NCBI RefSeq assembly: GCF_006352025.1
Contig: NZ_CP040936.1
Span: forward strand, 1,798,001-1,862,000
DNA length: 64,000 bases
Direction of reading: 5' to 3'
DNA from: Hymenobacter sp. DG01
Lineage (GTDB): Bacteria > Bacteroidota > Bacteroidia > Cytophagales > Hymenobacteraceae
The number at the start of each line of letters is the position of its first letter. The first letter of the stretch is position 1. This document shows positions 34,880 through 44,426 of this stretch, in pieces. The notes beneath the pieces are model-generated. The model was not told where the DNA came from and did not search any database. It saw only the letters and a list, made by a program, of their open reading frames with translations. Both the position numbers and the translations under genes were made by a program.

Positions 34880-35356
34880 ATGCGCAAGCCGGCCGTTCTT
34901 TCTTCCATCCTCCTGAGCTGCCTGCTGCTTGCGGGAGCCTGCCAGCCACAGCGGGCTACCACCTCCGCGCCGGCCATCAGCAACAGCACACCAGCCGCTA
35001 CCCCGGCAGCGCCTTTACGGGGCACGCACTGGGCGCTGCGCCTGCTCAACGGGCAGCCCCTCACCCCCACTCCGGCCCAGGAAGTGTACATGCAGTTGGG
35101 AGCCGCCGAGCAACAGGCCCAAGGACAGGCCGGCTGCAACCGTTTTCGGGGTACTTTCGAGCTGCCCGCCGAGGGCCAGCTGCGGTTTGGCGCCCTGCTG
35201 TCCACCCGCATGGCCTGCCCGGACCTGCCCACCGAAACCCGATTTATGGCCGCTCTGACCGCCACACGCTTCTACCGTATCAGCGGCGACACCCTGTACC
35301 TGCACGGCGAGGGAGCCTCTGACACCCTGGCTACCCTACTGGCCCAAAAACAATAA
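34880..35356 (+). CDS. META-domain lipoprotein
   Basis: A 158-residue lipoprotein: signal MRKPAVLSSILLSCLLLAGAC with lipobox LAGAC, a Ser/Thr/Ala/Pro linker, then a META (HslJ-like) domain with GTHWALRLLNGQPL, AGCNRFRGTFEL, LLSTRMACPDLPTETRFMAAL and TRFYRISGDTLYLHGEG. META domains occur in heat-shock or envelope proteins of unclear function. An alternative ATG lies five codons upstream (34865); the chosen one gives the best signal peptide. A terminator-like hairpin follows. Confidence 0.88.
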   Translation: MRKPAVLSSILLSCLLLAGACQPQRATTSAPAISNSTPAATPAAPLRGTHWALRLLNGQPLTPTPAQEVYMQLGAAEQQAQGQAGCNRFRGTFELPAEGQLRFGALLSTRMACPDLPTETRFMAALTATRFYRISGDTLYLHGEGASDTLATLLAQKQ

Positions 35357-35360
35357 AATG

Positions 35361-35402
35361 CCCAACGGGCTACCCCGGCGGTTGCCAGAGTAGCCCGTTG
35401 GG
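35361..35402. terminator. Hairpin between converging META and hypothetical genes
   Basis: Perfect 12-base stem CCCAACGGGCTA / TAGCCCGTTGGG (35361-35372, 35391-35402) with an 18-base loop. The T run is poor, so termination is likely but not certain. Confidence 0.65.
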
Positions 35403-35426
35403 AAGTCTTGGGGCAAGGAAGCCCGT

Positions 35427-36176
35427 CTATTTGTCGGCGGCGGCGAGAACTGCGGTCCACTCTGCATCGGTTTTCGCGGAGGATGATTTGGGAGCAGCTT
35501 TCAGGGCGCCGGCCAGGTCGGGGGCCGCAGCCTGCAGGGCCTTGAGCGTCAGCTTTACGGGCACTACGGTACCATCGGGGCGCCGCAGGTAGTAGGCTGA
35601 CTTGTCCTCGATTTCATCGAAACGCCGGTCAGTGCTGTAGGCCCCCTGGAAATCGGCTTTGCGCAGGGCCTTGGCGTAGCGTTTCAGCAGCGCGTATTTG
35701 CCCTCATGCAGCACCTCCACGTAGTCCGTGCGCTGGGTTGGCACGGGAGCTTCGGTAAAGCGCCGGAACAGGCGCTTGCGGGTGCCAGTGGCCGTAAGGG
35801 CCGGCTCCTCCAGCTCGAAGCTGGCCAGCAGCCGGTCGTCCAGCTGCAGGGAGTCGTTGGGCCGGTTAACGGGGCGCATGAGCAGGCGCTGATTGAGCAC
35901 GTCGTACTTGAGCGGCACGGGGGCCAGGGGCACATTGTTGGTCATGCGCAGGCGAGCCGGCAGCCAGCGGTTGTCGGCGTAGGGCGAGCCTTTGGTGGCT
36001 TCTACCGAGCCCCGCGGAACCACCGTGGGGGAGCCGTTTACCAGGGCATTGAGGTTGGCCTGGGCGGCGGCGCCAACCTGCTCAATCTGCGGCTGCTGGG
36101 CATAGGCCGTTTCAACTGCGGCCACAGGCAAAGCCAGCGCCAGTAGTACTGCGGAAAAACGAAAGGACATGGGCAC
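35427..36176 (-). CDS. Exported hypothetical protein
   Basis: A 249-residue protein with a signal peptide (FRFSAVLLALALPVAAVETAYAQ). The mature part has a well-defined central stretch (GSPYADNRWLPARLRMTNNVPLAPVPLKYDVLNQRLLMRPV) that looks conserved, then basic-rich segments (RRFTEAPVPTQRTDYVEVLHEGKYALLKRYAKAL) and a C-terminal helix. I do not recognise the family. It is monocistronic and lies downstream of pyc on the same strand, separated by no obvious terminator (58 bases from the pyc stop). Confidence 0.75.
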   Translation of the reverse strand: MPMSFRFSAVLLALALPVAAVETAYAQQPQIEQVGAAAQANLNALVNGSPTVVPRGSVEATKGSPYADNRWLPARLRMTNNVPLAPVPLKYDVLNQRLLMRPVNRPNDSLQLDDRLLASFELEEPALTATGTRKRLFRRFTEAPVPTQRTDYVEVLHEGKYALLKRYAKALRKADFQGAYSTDRRFDEIEDKSAYYLRRPDGTVVPVKLTLKALQAAAPDLAGALKAAPKSSSAKTDAEWTAVLAAADK

Positions 36177-36234
36177 AAGGAAAAGAGGGAGAGTTCTTTT
36201 CTCTAAACTACTGGTTTCCGGCTGAATTTCGAAC

Positions 36235-39200
36235 CTACCCCAGGGTCAGCACCAAATCGTCGGCATTCACGAGGGTGCCTTCAGGCAGGTTCACGGCCTG
36301 TACGGTGGTGTCGTCTTGGGCCGTGATGGTGGTTTCCATCTTCATGGCTTCGATGATGAACAGGGGCGAGTTCTTGCGCACCTGCTGCCCCGACTCGACC
36401 AGTACTTTGGAAAGCAGGCCTTGCAACGGCGCTCCAATCTGTTTCTGGTTGGCCTTGTCGATTTTCGGGTTCTGCACCTTCTTGACTTCCACCGAGTTGT
36501 CGCGGATTTCCAGGTTGCGACCCTGGCCGTTGAGGGTAAAGAACAGGGTGCGGCAGCCGTCTTCGTTTACCGGGCCCACGCTCTGCAACCCCACGATAAT
36601 GCTTTTGCCGCGGGCAATGTTGATGATGGTTTCCTCGCCCAGCTGCAGGCCGTAGTAGAACACCGGGGTAGGCACCACCGACACGTCGCCGTACTGCTGC
36701 TGGTGCTGCCAGTACTGCTCGAACACTTTGGGGTAGAGCAGCCAGGAAAGCACGTCGGTGAACTTGCCGCGCTGCCCGAACTTCTCCTCGAACCGCTGCC
36801 ACTCCTGGTCGAAGTTGATGGGGGCCAGGTGCTCGTTGGGCCGGTCGGTGAAGGGCTGCTCGTCTTTCAGAATGGCCTTCTGCACCTCTTGGGGCCAGCC
36901 GCCTTCGGGCTGCCCGATGTCGCCGCGGAACAGTTCCCGCACCGATTCGGGGAAGTTCAGGGTCGGGCCTTTCTCCAGCACGTCGGCCGCAGTCAGGTTA
37001 TTGGACACCAGGAACAGGGCCATGTCGCCGACTACTTTCGAGGAGGGAGTTACCTTCACAATGTCGCCGAACAGCTGGTTTACATCGGCGAAGGTGTGCT
37101 TAATGGTTTCAAACTTATCCAGCAAACCCAGGGCCGCCGCTTGGGGCCGCAGGTTGGAGTACTGCCCACCCGGAATTTCGTGCTGGAATACCTCCGAAGT
37201 ACCCGCCTTCAGGCCCGACTCGAAGGGGTAGTAATGCTCCCGCACCGTGTCCCAGTAGTTGCTGAATTCGTTGAGCGACTCTTGCTCAAACTCGCGGTGG
37301 CGCTCCTGCCCGCGCAGCATTTCCACCACGGAGTTGAAGTTGGGCTGGGACGTAAGGCCCGAGAGGCTACCCAGCGCCACATCAATCACATCGACGCCAG
37401 CTTCCACGGCTTTCAGGTAGGTAGCGGGCTGTAAACTGCTGGTGTCGTGGGTGTGCAGGTGAATGGGCAGGCTGATGGTGTCGCGCAGGGCCGTAATCAG
37501 CTCGGTGGCGGCGTAGGGCTTTAACAAGCCGGCCATGTCCTTGATACACAGGATGTGGGCGCCCGCGTCCTCGATTTGTTTGGCCAGGCGCAGGTAGTAG
37601 TCCAGGTTGTATTTCTGGTTGCGCTTGGGGTCCAGAATGTCGCCGGTGTAGCAGATGGCGGCTTCGGCCAGGCGGTCCGTCTTGTTGCGCACGAAGCCGA
37701 TGCAGGCTTCCATACCGGGCATCCAGTTCAGGGAGTCGAAGATGCGGAACACGTCGATGCCGGTTTCGGCGGCCTGCTGCACGAAGCGTTCGGTGAGGTT
37801 GTCGGGGTAGGCTTTGTAGCCCACGCCGTTGGCCCCGCGGATCAGCATCTGGAGCAAGATGTTGGGCACGGCGGCGCGCAGCTTGGCCAGCCGCTCCCAG
37901 GGGTCTTCGTGCAGGAAGCGCAGGGCCACGTCGAAGGTAGCGCCGCCCCAGCACTCCAGGGAAAAGGTTTGCGGATGCTGGCGGGCGTAGCGCTCGGCCA
38001 CTTTCAGCATGTCGTAGGTGCGCATGCGGGTAGCCAACAGGCTCTGGTGGGCGTCGCGCAGGGTCGTATCGGTGTAGTGAATCTGCCTCTCCTGGCGCAA
38101 CCACTGAGCAAAGTCGTCGGGGCCGAGCTCGGTAAGCTTTTGCTTGGTGCCAGGCGGGGGCGCTAAAGTCAGGTCGGCCTCGGGCAGCAGGGGCTTGCGC
38201 AGCTCGCGCTTGGGGTCCACATGGCCCTTCACGTCGGGGTTGCCGTTCACGATGACGTTACCCAGGAAGCTCAGGACCTTAGTGGCGCGGTCCTGGCGGG
38301 TTTTGAATTTGAACAGCTCGGGGTGGTCTTTGATGAAGTCCACGTTGGCCTCGCCGGCCATGAAAATGGGGTGCGCAATGATGTTCTGCAGAAACTGGAT
38401 GTTGGTGCTCACCCCACGCACCCGGAACTCGTCCAGCGTCCGGGCCATCTTGGTGGCCGCGCCTTCCAGGGTAGGCGCCTGGGCCGACACCTTCACCAGC
38501 AGGGAATCAAAGAAAGGCGAGATGCGCACCCCGGTGTACACCGAGCCTTGGTCCAGGCGAATCCCGAAGCCGCCAGCGGAGCGGTAGGCCGTGATGGTGC
38601 CGTAGTCGGGCTTGAAGTCCTGCTCGGGGTCTTCGGTGGTGATGCGGCACTGAATGGCTACCCCCACTTTCGGCGGCTTCACATCAGGCCCCAGCCCTAT
38701 TTCGGGGTCGGTGAGGCGGCGGCCATCCGCCACATGAAGCTGGGTTTTAATCAGGTCCACGCCGGTAATCATTTCCGTAACGGTGTGCTCTACCTGAATG
38801 CGCGGGTTCACCTCGATAAAGTAAATCCGGTCGTGCTCGGGGTTCACCAGAAATTCCACGGTGCCCACGTTGTTGTAGTTCACGGCCCGGCCTAGGCGCA
38901 GCGCGTACTCATATAAGAGGTGGCGCATGTGGTCGGGCAGGTTGAGCGAGGGCGCTACCTCCACTACCTTCTGGTAGCGCCGCTGCACCGAGCAGTCCCG
39001 CTCATACAGGTGGGTGAGGCCGCCGTAGTTGTCGGCCACGAGCTGCACCTCAATGTGCTTGGGCCGCTCCACGAACTTCTCCAGAAAAACGGTATCGTCG
39101 CCGAAGGCTTTTAGGGCCTCGTTGCGGGCCTCGAAGAATCCTTTCTCCAACTGCTCATCATCCCGAATCACACGCATACCCCTACCCCCGCCGCCAGCCG

Positions 39201-39684
39201 CAGCCTTCAGCATCACGGGGTAGCCAATGCGGTGGGCTTCTTCGCGGGCCACCTCAAAGTCGGTAAGGTCCTGCAGGCTGCTTTCAATAATGGGCACCTG
39301 GCACTCCACAGCCACTTTCTTGGCGGCCACCTTGTCGCCGAGGGCTTCCATGACTTCCGGCCGCGGCCCCACGAAGATGATACCTTCCTCGCGGCAGCGC
39401 CGGGCCAGCGTGGCGTTTTCCGAAAGGAAGCCATAGCCGGGGTGAATGGCATCGACGCCGTTTTCCTTTGCTGCCCGAATCAGCCCTTCAATGTCGAGGT
39501 AGGGCTTCAGCGGCTCATCGTCGCGCCCGATCTGGTAGGCCTCATCGGCTTTGTAGCGGTGCAGGGAGTACCGGTCTTCGTAGGTGTACACGGCCACCGT
39601 GGTAATGCCCAACTCAGTAGCGGCGCGCATAACGCGAATGGCAATTTCGCCCCGGTTGGCGACCAGCAGTTTACGGATATTCAT
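36235..39684 (-). CDS. pyc: Pyruvate carboxylase
   Basis: A 1149-residue single-chain biotin enzyme that carboxylates pyruvate to oxaloacetate for anaplerosis. Order: biotin carboxylase (about 1-450; KLLVANRGEIAIRVMRA, KAAAGGGGRGMRV, YFIEVNPRIQVEHTVTE), carboxyltransferase (about 540-820; TDTTLRDAHQSLLATRMRTYDML, ECWGGATFDVALRFLHEDPWERL), PYC/OADA-like allosteric region, and the biotinyl domain at the C-terminus with FIIEAMKMETTI. Full length. The upstream region (39685-39840) has an AT-rich inverted repeat AGCGAATTTTT / AAAATTTCGCT (39754-39785), which may carry the promoter. Confidence 0.97.
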   Translation of the reverse strand: MNIRKLLVANRGEIAIRVMRAATELGITTVAVYTYEDRYSLHRYKADEAYQIGRDDEPLKPYLDIEGLIRAAKENGVDAIHPGYGFLSENATLARRCREEGIIFVGPRPEVMEALGDKVAAKKVAVECQVPIIESSLQDLTDFEVAREEAHRIGYPVMLKAAAGGGGRGMRVIRDDEQLEKGFFEARNEALKAFGDDTVFLEKFVERPKHIEVQLVADNYGGLTHLYERDCSVQRRYQKVVEVAPSLNLPDHMRHLLYEYALRLGRAVNYNNVGTVEFLVNPEHDRIYFIEVNPRIQVEHTVTEMITGVDLIKTQLHVADGRRLTDPEIGLGPDVKPPKVGVAIQCRITTEDPEQDFKPDYGTITAYRSAGGFGIRLDQGSVYTGVRISPFFDSLLVKVSAQAPTLEGAATKMARTLDEFRVRGVSTNIQFLQNIIAHPIFMAGEANVDFIKDHPELFKFKTRQDRATKVLSFLGNVIVNGNPDVKGHVDPKRELRKPLLPEADLTLAPPPGTKQKLTELGPDDFAQWLRQERQIHYTDTTLRDAHQSLLATRMRTYDMLKVAERYARQHPQTFSLECWGGATFDVALRFLHEDPWERLAKLRAAVPNILLQMLIRGANGVGYKAYPDNLTERFVQQAAETGIDVFRIFDSLNWMPGMEACIGFVRNKTDRLAEAAICYTGDILDPKRNQKYNLDYYLRLAKQIEDAGAHILCIKDMAGLLKPYAATELITALRDTISLPIHLHTHDTSSLQPATYLKAVEAGVDVIDVALGSLSGLTSQPNFNSVVEMLRGQERHREFEQESLNEFSNYWDTVREHYYPFESGLKAGTSEVFQHEIPGGQYSNLRPQAAALGLLDKFETIKHTFADVNQLFGDIVKVTPSSKVVGDMALFLVSNNLTAADVLEKGPTLNFPESVRELFRGDIGQPEGGWPQEVQKAILKDEQPFTDRPNEHLAPINFDQEWQRFEEKFGQRGKFTDVLSWLLYPKVFEQYWQHQQQYGDVSVVPTPVFYYGLQLGEETIINIARGKSIIVGLQSVGPVNEDGCRTLFFTLNGQGRNLEIRDNSVEVKKVQNPKIDKANQKQIGAPLQGLLSKVLVESGQQVRKNSPLFIIEAMKMETTITAQDDTTVQAVNLPEGTLVNADDLVLTLG

Positions 39685-39885
39685 CGTGGAAAGCGGTGTA
39701 GGGAGTAGAAGTGGAAGGCGTGGTGCAAGCTACGGAACGAAGCCCAGAACAGTTAGCGAATTTTTGCTAATTGATAAAATTTCGCTGCTATATACTCCTT
39801 AGGCTGCTGCCATAAGAAAGGAAAATATTCCTAAACCTTCATGCCACAGTTCAGTTCTGCTACCATATCTACCGCCTACCCACAT

Positions 39886-40599
39886 ATGGAATTCGCGAAC
39901 AAGAACATCCTCCTCGTTGGGGCCTCGTCCGGCATTGGTCTGGCCACGGCTCAACTTCTACATAAGCTGAACGCAAACCTGTTCACAGCCTCCCGCCACC
40001 TCTCCCCGGAGCTGGCTGAGCTGAACACTACTTTTCTGGAGCTGGACGTGACGCAACCCCTGGGCTCCGCTCTGGATGGCTTGCCTGAAGTATTGCACGG
40101 GGTTGTGTACTGCCCTGGCTCCATCAAGCTGCGCCCCTTCGAGCGGATTCCGACGGAAGATTTTCGGGCCGACTTTGAGCTGAACGTACTGGGCGCGGTG
40201 CAAATCCTGCAAGCCAGCATGAAGCGGCTGAAAAAGGCTAATGGTGCCTCCGTAGTGCTATTTAGCACGGTAGCCGCCGATACAGGTATGGCCTTTCACG
40301 CCAGCATTGCCACGGCCAAGGCGGCCGTGGAGGGCCTCACCCGCGCCTTGGCCGCCGAGTACGCCGCCAGCGGCATCCGGGTCAATTGCGTAGCGCCTTC
40401 CCTGACCAACACGCCCCTGGCCGCCGCCCTGCTCAGCACGCCCGAGAAGGTAGAAGCCGGAGCCAAGCGCCACCCCTTGCAGCGCATCGGCGAGCCCCAG
40501 GATTTGGCTTACATGACTTCCTTTCTGCTCTCCGACCACAGCGCTTTCATCACCGGGCAGGTGCACGCCGTAGATGGCGGTATGGGCCGACTGAAGTAG
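39886..40599 (+). CDS. SDR-fold protein lacking the catalytic Tyr, adjacent to photolyase
   Basis: A 237-residue protein with a normal N-terminal cofactor motif (NILLVGASSGIGLA) and family C-terminal features (RVNCVAPSLTNTPLA, ITGQVHAVDGGMG). The usual NNAG is replaced by YCPGS. The catalytic Ser is present (VVLFSTVAADTG), but the position four residues before the active-site Lys (…HASIATAK) is Ile rather than Tyr, so standard SDR chemistry is doubtful. The ATG at 39886 is preferred to 39841 because SDRs start just before the beta strand. It lies 100 bases before the photolyase gene on the same strand; I recall this pairing in other Bacteroidota. Confidence 0.87.
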   Translation: MEFANKNILLVGASSGIGLATAQLLHKLNANLFTASRHLSPELAELNTTFLELDVTQPLGSALDGLPEVLHGVVYCPGSIKLRPFERIPTEDFRADFELNVLGAVQILQASMKRLKKANGASVVLFSTVAADTGMAFHASIATAKAAVEGLTRALAAEYAASGIRVNCVAPSLTNTPLAAALLSTPEKVEAGAKRHPLQRIGEPQDLAYMTSFLLSDHSAFITGQVHAVDGGMGRLK

Positions 40600-40699
40600 C
40601 TTTTGGGTAGTGCCCGGAATATTATTTCTACCGGAGGCTCCTACCCCCGGCCGGGGCCCCAACCCTCTGGTTTAATTGCTAGCTCTGACGCTTTACTCT

Positions 40700-42022
40700 A
40701 TGCCCATCACCCTGTTCTGGCACCGGCGCGACCTACGCCAGCACGACAACGCCGGCCTCGCGGCGGCCCTGCAAAGCGGCCACCCGGTAGTGCCCCTGTT
40801 CATTTATGACCGCGAAATTCTGGATCTGCTACCCTCCCGCCGCGACGCAAGGGTGACGTTTATTTATGATGAAGTGGAGCGCCTGGCTCGCCAGACCGAG
40901 CAGCAAGGCGGTACATTTCTGGCGTTTTTCGGTCGGCCCCTGGAGGTTTTCGAGCAACTCCTGAGTCAGCACGAGGTAGCGGCCATCTACACCAATGAGG
41001 ACTACGAGCCCTACGCCACCGAGCGGGACACGGCCGTAGCCGAGTTGGCCGCCCGCCACGGGGTAGCGTTTCACGCCCTTAAGGACCAAGTCATCTTTGC
41101 CAAGAACGAGCTACTGGGCAAATCCGGAAAGCCGGCGCGGGTGTTTGGGGCCTACCGCAAGGCCTGGCTGGAAAAGCTGCGCGACGAGGACCTACAGCCC
41201 TACCCCTCCGCTGACCTTTATACTGGCCCTAACCTGGCCCAGCTGCCCCAGGCCCCGCCGCGCCCGACCCTGAGCGAGATGGGATTCCAGGAGTTTCGGC
41301 AGGAAGTACCTGCCAACGAGCTGCCGCCCGAGGAGCTGGTGCGCAACTACCACCTTACCCGCGACTCGCCGGGCCGAGTGGACAGCAGCACCCGTCGCTC
41401 GGTGCACCTGCGCTTTGGCACTCTGAGCGTGCGAGAGCTCATGCGCCAGGCCCGGGACCTAAACCCGAAGCTGCTGGCCGAGCTCATCTGGCGCGACTAC
41501 TTCATGATGCTGCTCTGGCACTACCCCGCCACGGCCACCGAAAGCTTTGAGCCGCGCCTGCGCCAGGTGCCCTATCGCAACAACGAAGCGGAGTTTCAGG
41601 CCTGGTGCGAGGGCCGCACGGGTTACCCCCTGGTAGATGCCGGCATGCGCGAGCTAAACCAAACCGGCTACATGCCCAATCGGGCGCGCATTGCCGCGGC
41701 GGGCTTTCTGGTGAAGCACCTGCTCATCGACTGGCGCTGGGGCGACCGGTACTTCGCCGACAAGCTGCTGGATTATGACATGGCCCAGAACGTGGGCAAC
41801 TGGCAGTGGATGGCCGGCACTGGGGTAGTAGCGGCCCCCTGGTTCCGGGTATACAGCCCTCAGAGCCAACAGGAACAGTACGACCCTACCTTCGCCTACG
41901 TGTGGCAATGGGTACCCGAGTTTGGCACCTGCGACTACCCAAAGCCCATTGTCGACCATAAGTTTGCCCGGGAGCGTGCCATCGAAACGCTGCGCACCGC
42001 CTATCGGGCGGGGGGAGAGTAA
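40700..42022 (+). CDS. phr: Deoxyribodipyrimidine photolyase/cryptochrome
   Basis: A 440-residue flavoprotein that uses blue light to repair cyclobutane pyrimidine dimers. The N-terminal antenna-binding domain starts ITLFWHRRDLRQHDNAGL. The FAD domain shows TRRSVHLRFGTLSVREL, AELIWRDYFMMLLWHYP, GRTGYPLVDAGMRELNQTGYMPNRARIAAAGFLVKHLLIDWRWG and NVGNWQWMAGTGVVAAPWFRVYSP, including the electron-transfer Trp context. It resembles class I CPD photolyase; a cryptochrome role cannot be excluded. The start at 40700 gives the canonical N-terminus. Confidence 0.95.
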   Translation: MPITLFWHRRDLRQHDNAGLAAALQSGHPVVPLFIYDREILDLLPSRRDARVTFIYDEVERLARQTEQQGGTFLAFFGRPLEVFEQLLSQHEVAAIYTNEDYEPYATERDTAVAELAARHGVAFHALKDQVIFAKNELLGKSGKPARVFGAYRKAWLEKLRDEDLQPYPSADLYTGPNLAQLPQAPPRPTLSEMGFQEFRQEVPANELPPEELVRNYHLTRDSPGRVDSSTRRSVHLRFGTLSVRELMRQARDLNPKLLAELIWRDYFMMLLWHYPATATESFEPRLRQVPYRNNEAEFQAWCEGRTGYPLVDAGMRELNQTGYMPNRARIAAAGFLVKHLLIDWRWGDRYFADKLLDYDMAQNVGNWQWMAGTGVVAAPWFRVYSPQSQQEQYDPTFAYVWQWVPEFGTCDYPKPIVDHKFARERAIETLRTAYRAGGE

Positions 42023-42050
42023 GTCCGGCTTTCCGGCAACTTAACTACCT

Positions 42051-42150
42051 GTCATCCTGAGGCAGTAGCCGAAGCCGAAGGACCTCTCCCGCGTCATTGC
42101 AGTAGTAACTCAACAAAACTGTAGAGGCACTTCGCGCTCCTCAGGATGAC
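42051..42150. repeat. GTCATCCTGAGG inverted repeat (copy A3)
   Basis: Arms GTCATCCTGAGG (42051-42062) and CCTCAGGATGAC (42139-42150) enclose 76 bases including GAAGGACCTCTCCCGCG. The arms resemble, but differ from, the GTCATTCCGAG family. Confidence 0.75.
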
Positions 42151-42228
42151 CGTTTTTATATTCTGATATCCCGCTTCTTATTCCTAACTGCTGAGCAACT
42201 TCCTACCCCCTCTAGCGGTTATAAAGTC

Positions 42229-42864
42229 ATGGAAAAGGACCGCATCAAACAAGCCTACCTCGATTACGTGTTGCGTAAGGGTACGCCCCCGGCGTCGGTG
42301 TTCAAGCTGACCAAAAAGCTGGGCCTGCCGGAGCAGGAATTCTACCGCTACTACGCCAACTTCGACGTGCTCGACCGGGAGCTGTGGGCCGATTTTGGTC
42401 GGGAGGCCTACGACATTGCCTCCAAAGAACCCGTGTGGGCGGAGTATGGCGCCCGCGAGAAGCTGCTGGGCTTTTACTACACCTTGCTCGAAGTGCTGAA
42501 GCGCAACCGCAGCTTTGCCCTGCAGGCCCTGCGCCGCTCCCTGCACCGCATGCCCGGCCTCACCCCGCGCGTACTCGATGGGTTGCGCCAGGAGTTTGAG
42601 GAGTTCGTGACAAATATCCTGCGGGAAGGACGGCAAAGCGGGGAAATTGCTACCCGTCCGCTTATCGAAAACACCTACCCCCGCTTTTTCTGGCAGCAAC
42701 TGCTGTTCGTACTGGGCTTCTTCGCCCGCGACGAGTCCGTGAATTTTGAGCGCACGGATGCCGCCATTGAGAAGGCCGTTACGCTGAGCTTCGATCTGGT
42801 AGGCCGCAACACCTTCGACTCAGCCACCGATTTTGTGCGCTTTCTGGTGCAGAATCGTCGCTAG
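42229..42864 (+). CDS. TetR-like transcriptional regulator
   Basis: A 211-residue helical protein with an N-terminal helix-turn-helix region of TetR type (KDRIKQAYLDYVLRKG…SVFKLTKKLGLPEQEFYRYYANFDVLDREL). The ligand-binding part contains ALRRSLHRMPGLTPRVLDGLRQEFEEFVTNILREGRQSGEIATRP. The N-terminus is slightly atypical, with a one-residue-rich loop (TPPAS), but the tyrosine-rich YRYYANF recognition helix end is characteristic. It lies 134 bases upstream of an ABC1-family kinase gene, probably as a functional pair. Confidence 0.85.
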   Translation: MEKDRIKQAYLDYVLRKGTPPASVFKLTKKLGLPEQEFYRYYANFDVLDRELWADFGREAYDIASKEPVWAEYGAREKLLGFYYTLLEVLKRNRSFALQALRRSLHRMPGLTPRVLDGLRQEFEEFVTNILREGRQSGEIATRPLIENTYPRFFWQQLLFVLGFFARDESVNFERTDAAIEKAVTLSFDLVGRNTFDSATDFVRFLVQNRR

Positions 42865-42998
42865 CTACGGGCCAGCCCATGATACGGCTAGCCACGTTTT
42901 CTATTCCTTATTTCATCGGGCTGCCGAAGGATCTTCCTTGACAAGAGTCTTTTCCGGCCTGAATTTCTGCCTACTAGCTACCCACTGGCCGCTTTCCT

Positions 42999-44312
42999 AT
43001 GGCTGATTCCGCCGAGAATACCCCGCTCAATTCCCTTCCCACCACCAAAGTCGCCCGGGCGGCCCGCTTCGCCAAAACCGGCCTCAACGTGGGCGCCAAC
43101 TACGTGAAGCACTACGCCAAGCGCGCTGTAGGGGCCGATAGCTCCACCGCCGACCTACACCAGGCCAACGCGACGGAACTCTACGGCGCTCTAAGTGAGA
43201 TGAAAGGCTCGGTGCTGAAAGTGGCCCAGATGCTGGCCATGGAAAAGAACATTCTGCCCACGGCCTACGCCGAGCAGTTTGCCCAGGCCCAGTACCAGAC
43301 GCCACCGCTGTCGGGGCCACTGGTGGTGAAGGCGTTTCGGGATGCCTTCGGGAAGTCGCCGTTTGAGGTCTTTGATACGTTTGACCTCAACGCCCGACAG
43401 GCGGCCAGCATCGGGCAGGTGCATCGGGCCGAAAAACACGGCCGCACCCTGGCCGTGAAGGTGCAGTACCCCGGCGTGGCCGACAGTATCCGCTCCGATA
43501 TCCGGCTGGTGAAGCCCATTGCCCTGCGCGTGCTGGGCCTCGATGAAGCCACCGTGCGCCCTTACATGCAGGAAGTGGAAACCCGGCTGATTGAGGAAAC
43601 CGACTATGCCCTGGAGCTGCGGCGCGGCCAGCAGATTGCGGCCGCCTGCGCCAGCCTGGCTAATCTGCAGTTCCCTGCCTACTACCTCGAGCTGTCCGCC
43701 CAACGCATCCTAACGATGGACTGGCTGCCCGGCCAGCACCTCAAGGAGTTTCTGGCCACCAACCCCAGCCAGGAGGTGCGCAACCAACTGGGCCAGGCCC
43801 TCTGGGACTTCTACATGTTCCAGCTGAACACCCTGCGCCAGGTGCATGCCGACCCCCACCCCGGCAACTTTCTGCTGCGGGCTGATAACGGCGGTACGGT
43901 AGGCGTGCTGGATTTTGGCTGCGTAAAGGAAATTCCGGCCGACGTGCACGGCCTGTTCACTGCCCTGCTCGCCCCCGAAACCCTGGCCGACGAAGCCCGC
44001 CTAACCACTTTGCTGACCCAGGCGGGGGTAGTAAAACCCCAGGATCCGGAAGCGCAGCGCACGTTTTACGTACGCACCATGCAGGCCTCCCTGGAGCTGG
44101 TAGGCCGTCCGTTCCGCCAGCCTACCTTCGACTTCGGCGACCCGGCGTATCTGCAGAGCCTCTACGCCCTCGGCGACGACCTCATGCAGCAGCCCGAGCT
44201 ACGCCAGCAGCGCGAGCCTCGCGGCTCCGAGCACTTCATTTACCTTAACCGCACTTACGTGGGACTCTACGCTTTGCTGACTGAGCTGCAGGCTTTCGTG
44301 CGGACCGCTTAG
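42999..44312 (+). CDS. ABC1/UbiB-family atypical kinase
   Basis: A 437-residue protein of the AarF/UbiB/ADCK family. Family motifs: the KxGQ-like helix EMKGSVLKVAQMLAMEKNILP, the Ala-rich loop AASIGQVHRAEKHGRTLAVKVQYPGV, ETDYALELRRGQ, the catalytic HADPHPGNFLL, and the metal-binding LDFGCVKEI. UbiB proteins support quinone biosynthesis or lipid handling; Bacteroidota use menaquinone, so the target here is unclear. It is followed by a GTCATTCC hairpin and a long palindrome. Confidence 0.92.
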   Translation: MADSAENTPLNSLPTTKVARAARFAKTGLNVGANYVKHYAKRAVGADSSTADLHQANATELYGALSEMKGSVLKVAQMLAMEKNILPTAYAEQFAQAQYQTPPLSGPLVVKAFRDAFGKSPFEVFDTFDLNARQAASIGQVHRAEKHGRTLAVKVQYPGVADSIRSDIRLVKPIALRVLGLDEATVRPYMQEVETRLIEETDYALELRRGQQIAAACASLANLQFPAYYLELSAQRILTMDWLPGQHLKEFLATNPSQEVRNQLGQALWDFYMFQLNTLRQVHADPHPGNFLLRADNGGTVGVLDFGCVKEIPADVHGLFTALLAPETLADEARLTTLLTQAGVVKPQDPEAQRTFYVRTMQASLELVGRPFRQPTFDFGDPAYLQSLYALGDDLMQQPELRQQREPRGSEHFIYLNRTYVGLYALLTELQAFVRTA

Positions 44313-44331
44313 CATGGATGAGCACCTTTTA

Positions 44332-44379
44332 TTGTCATTCCGAGCATTCTGCGTATCAAGCAGAGACGAGGAATGACAA
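44332..44379. repeat. TTGTCATTCC hairpin (copy A4)
   Basis: Arms TTGTCATTCC (44332-44341) and GGAATGACAA (44370-44379) around GAGCATTCTGCG…GACGA. Member of the family at 8961-9065. Confidence 0.75.
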
Positions 44380-44426
44380 ACAGCCTAACGCTCGAACTCC
44401 AAAACCAAACGGCTCCGCAGTAGTTT

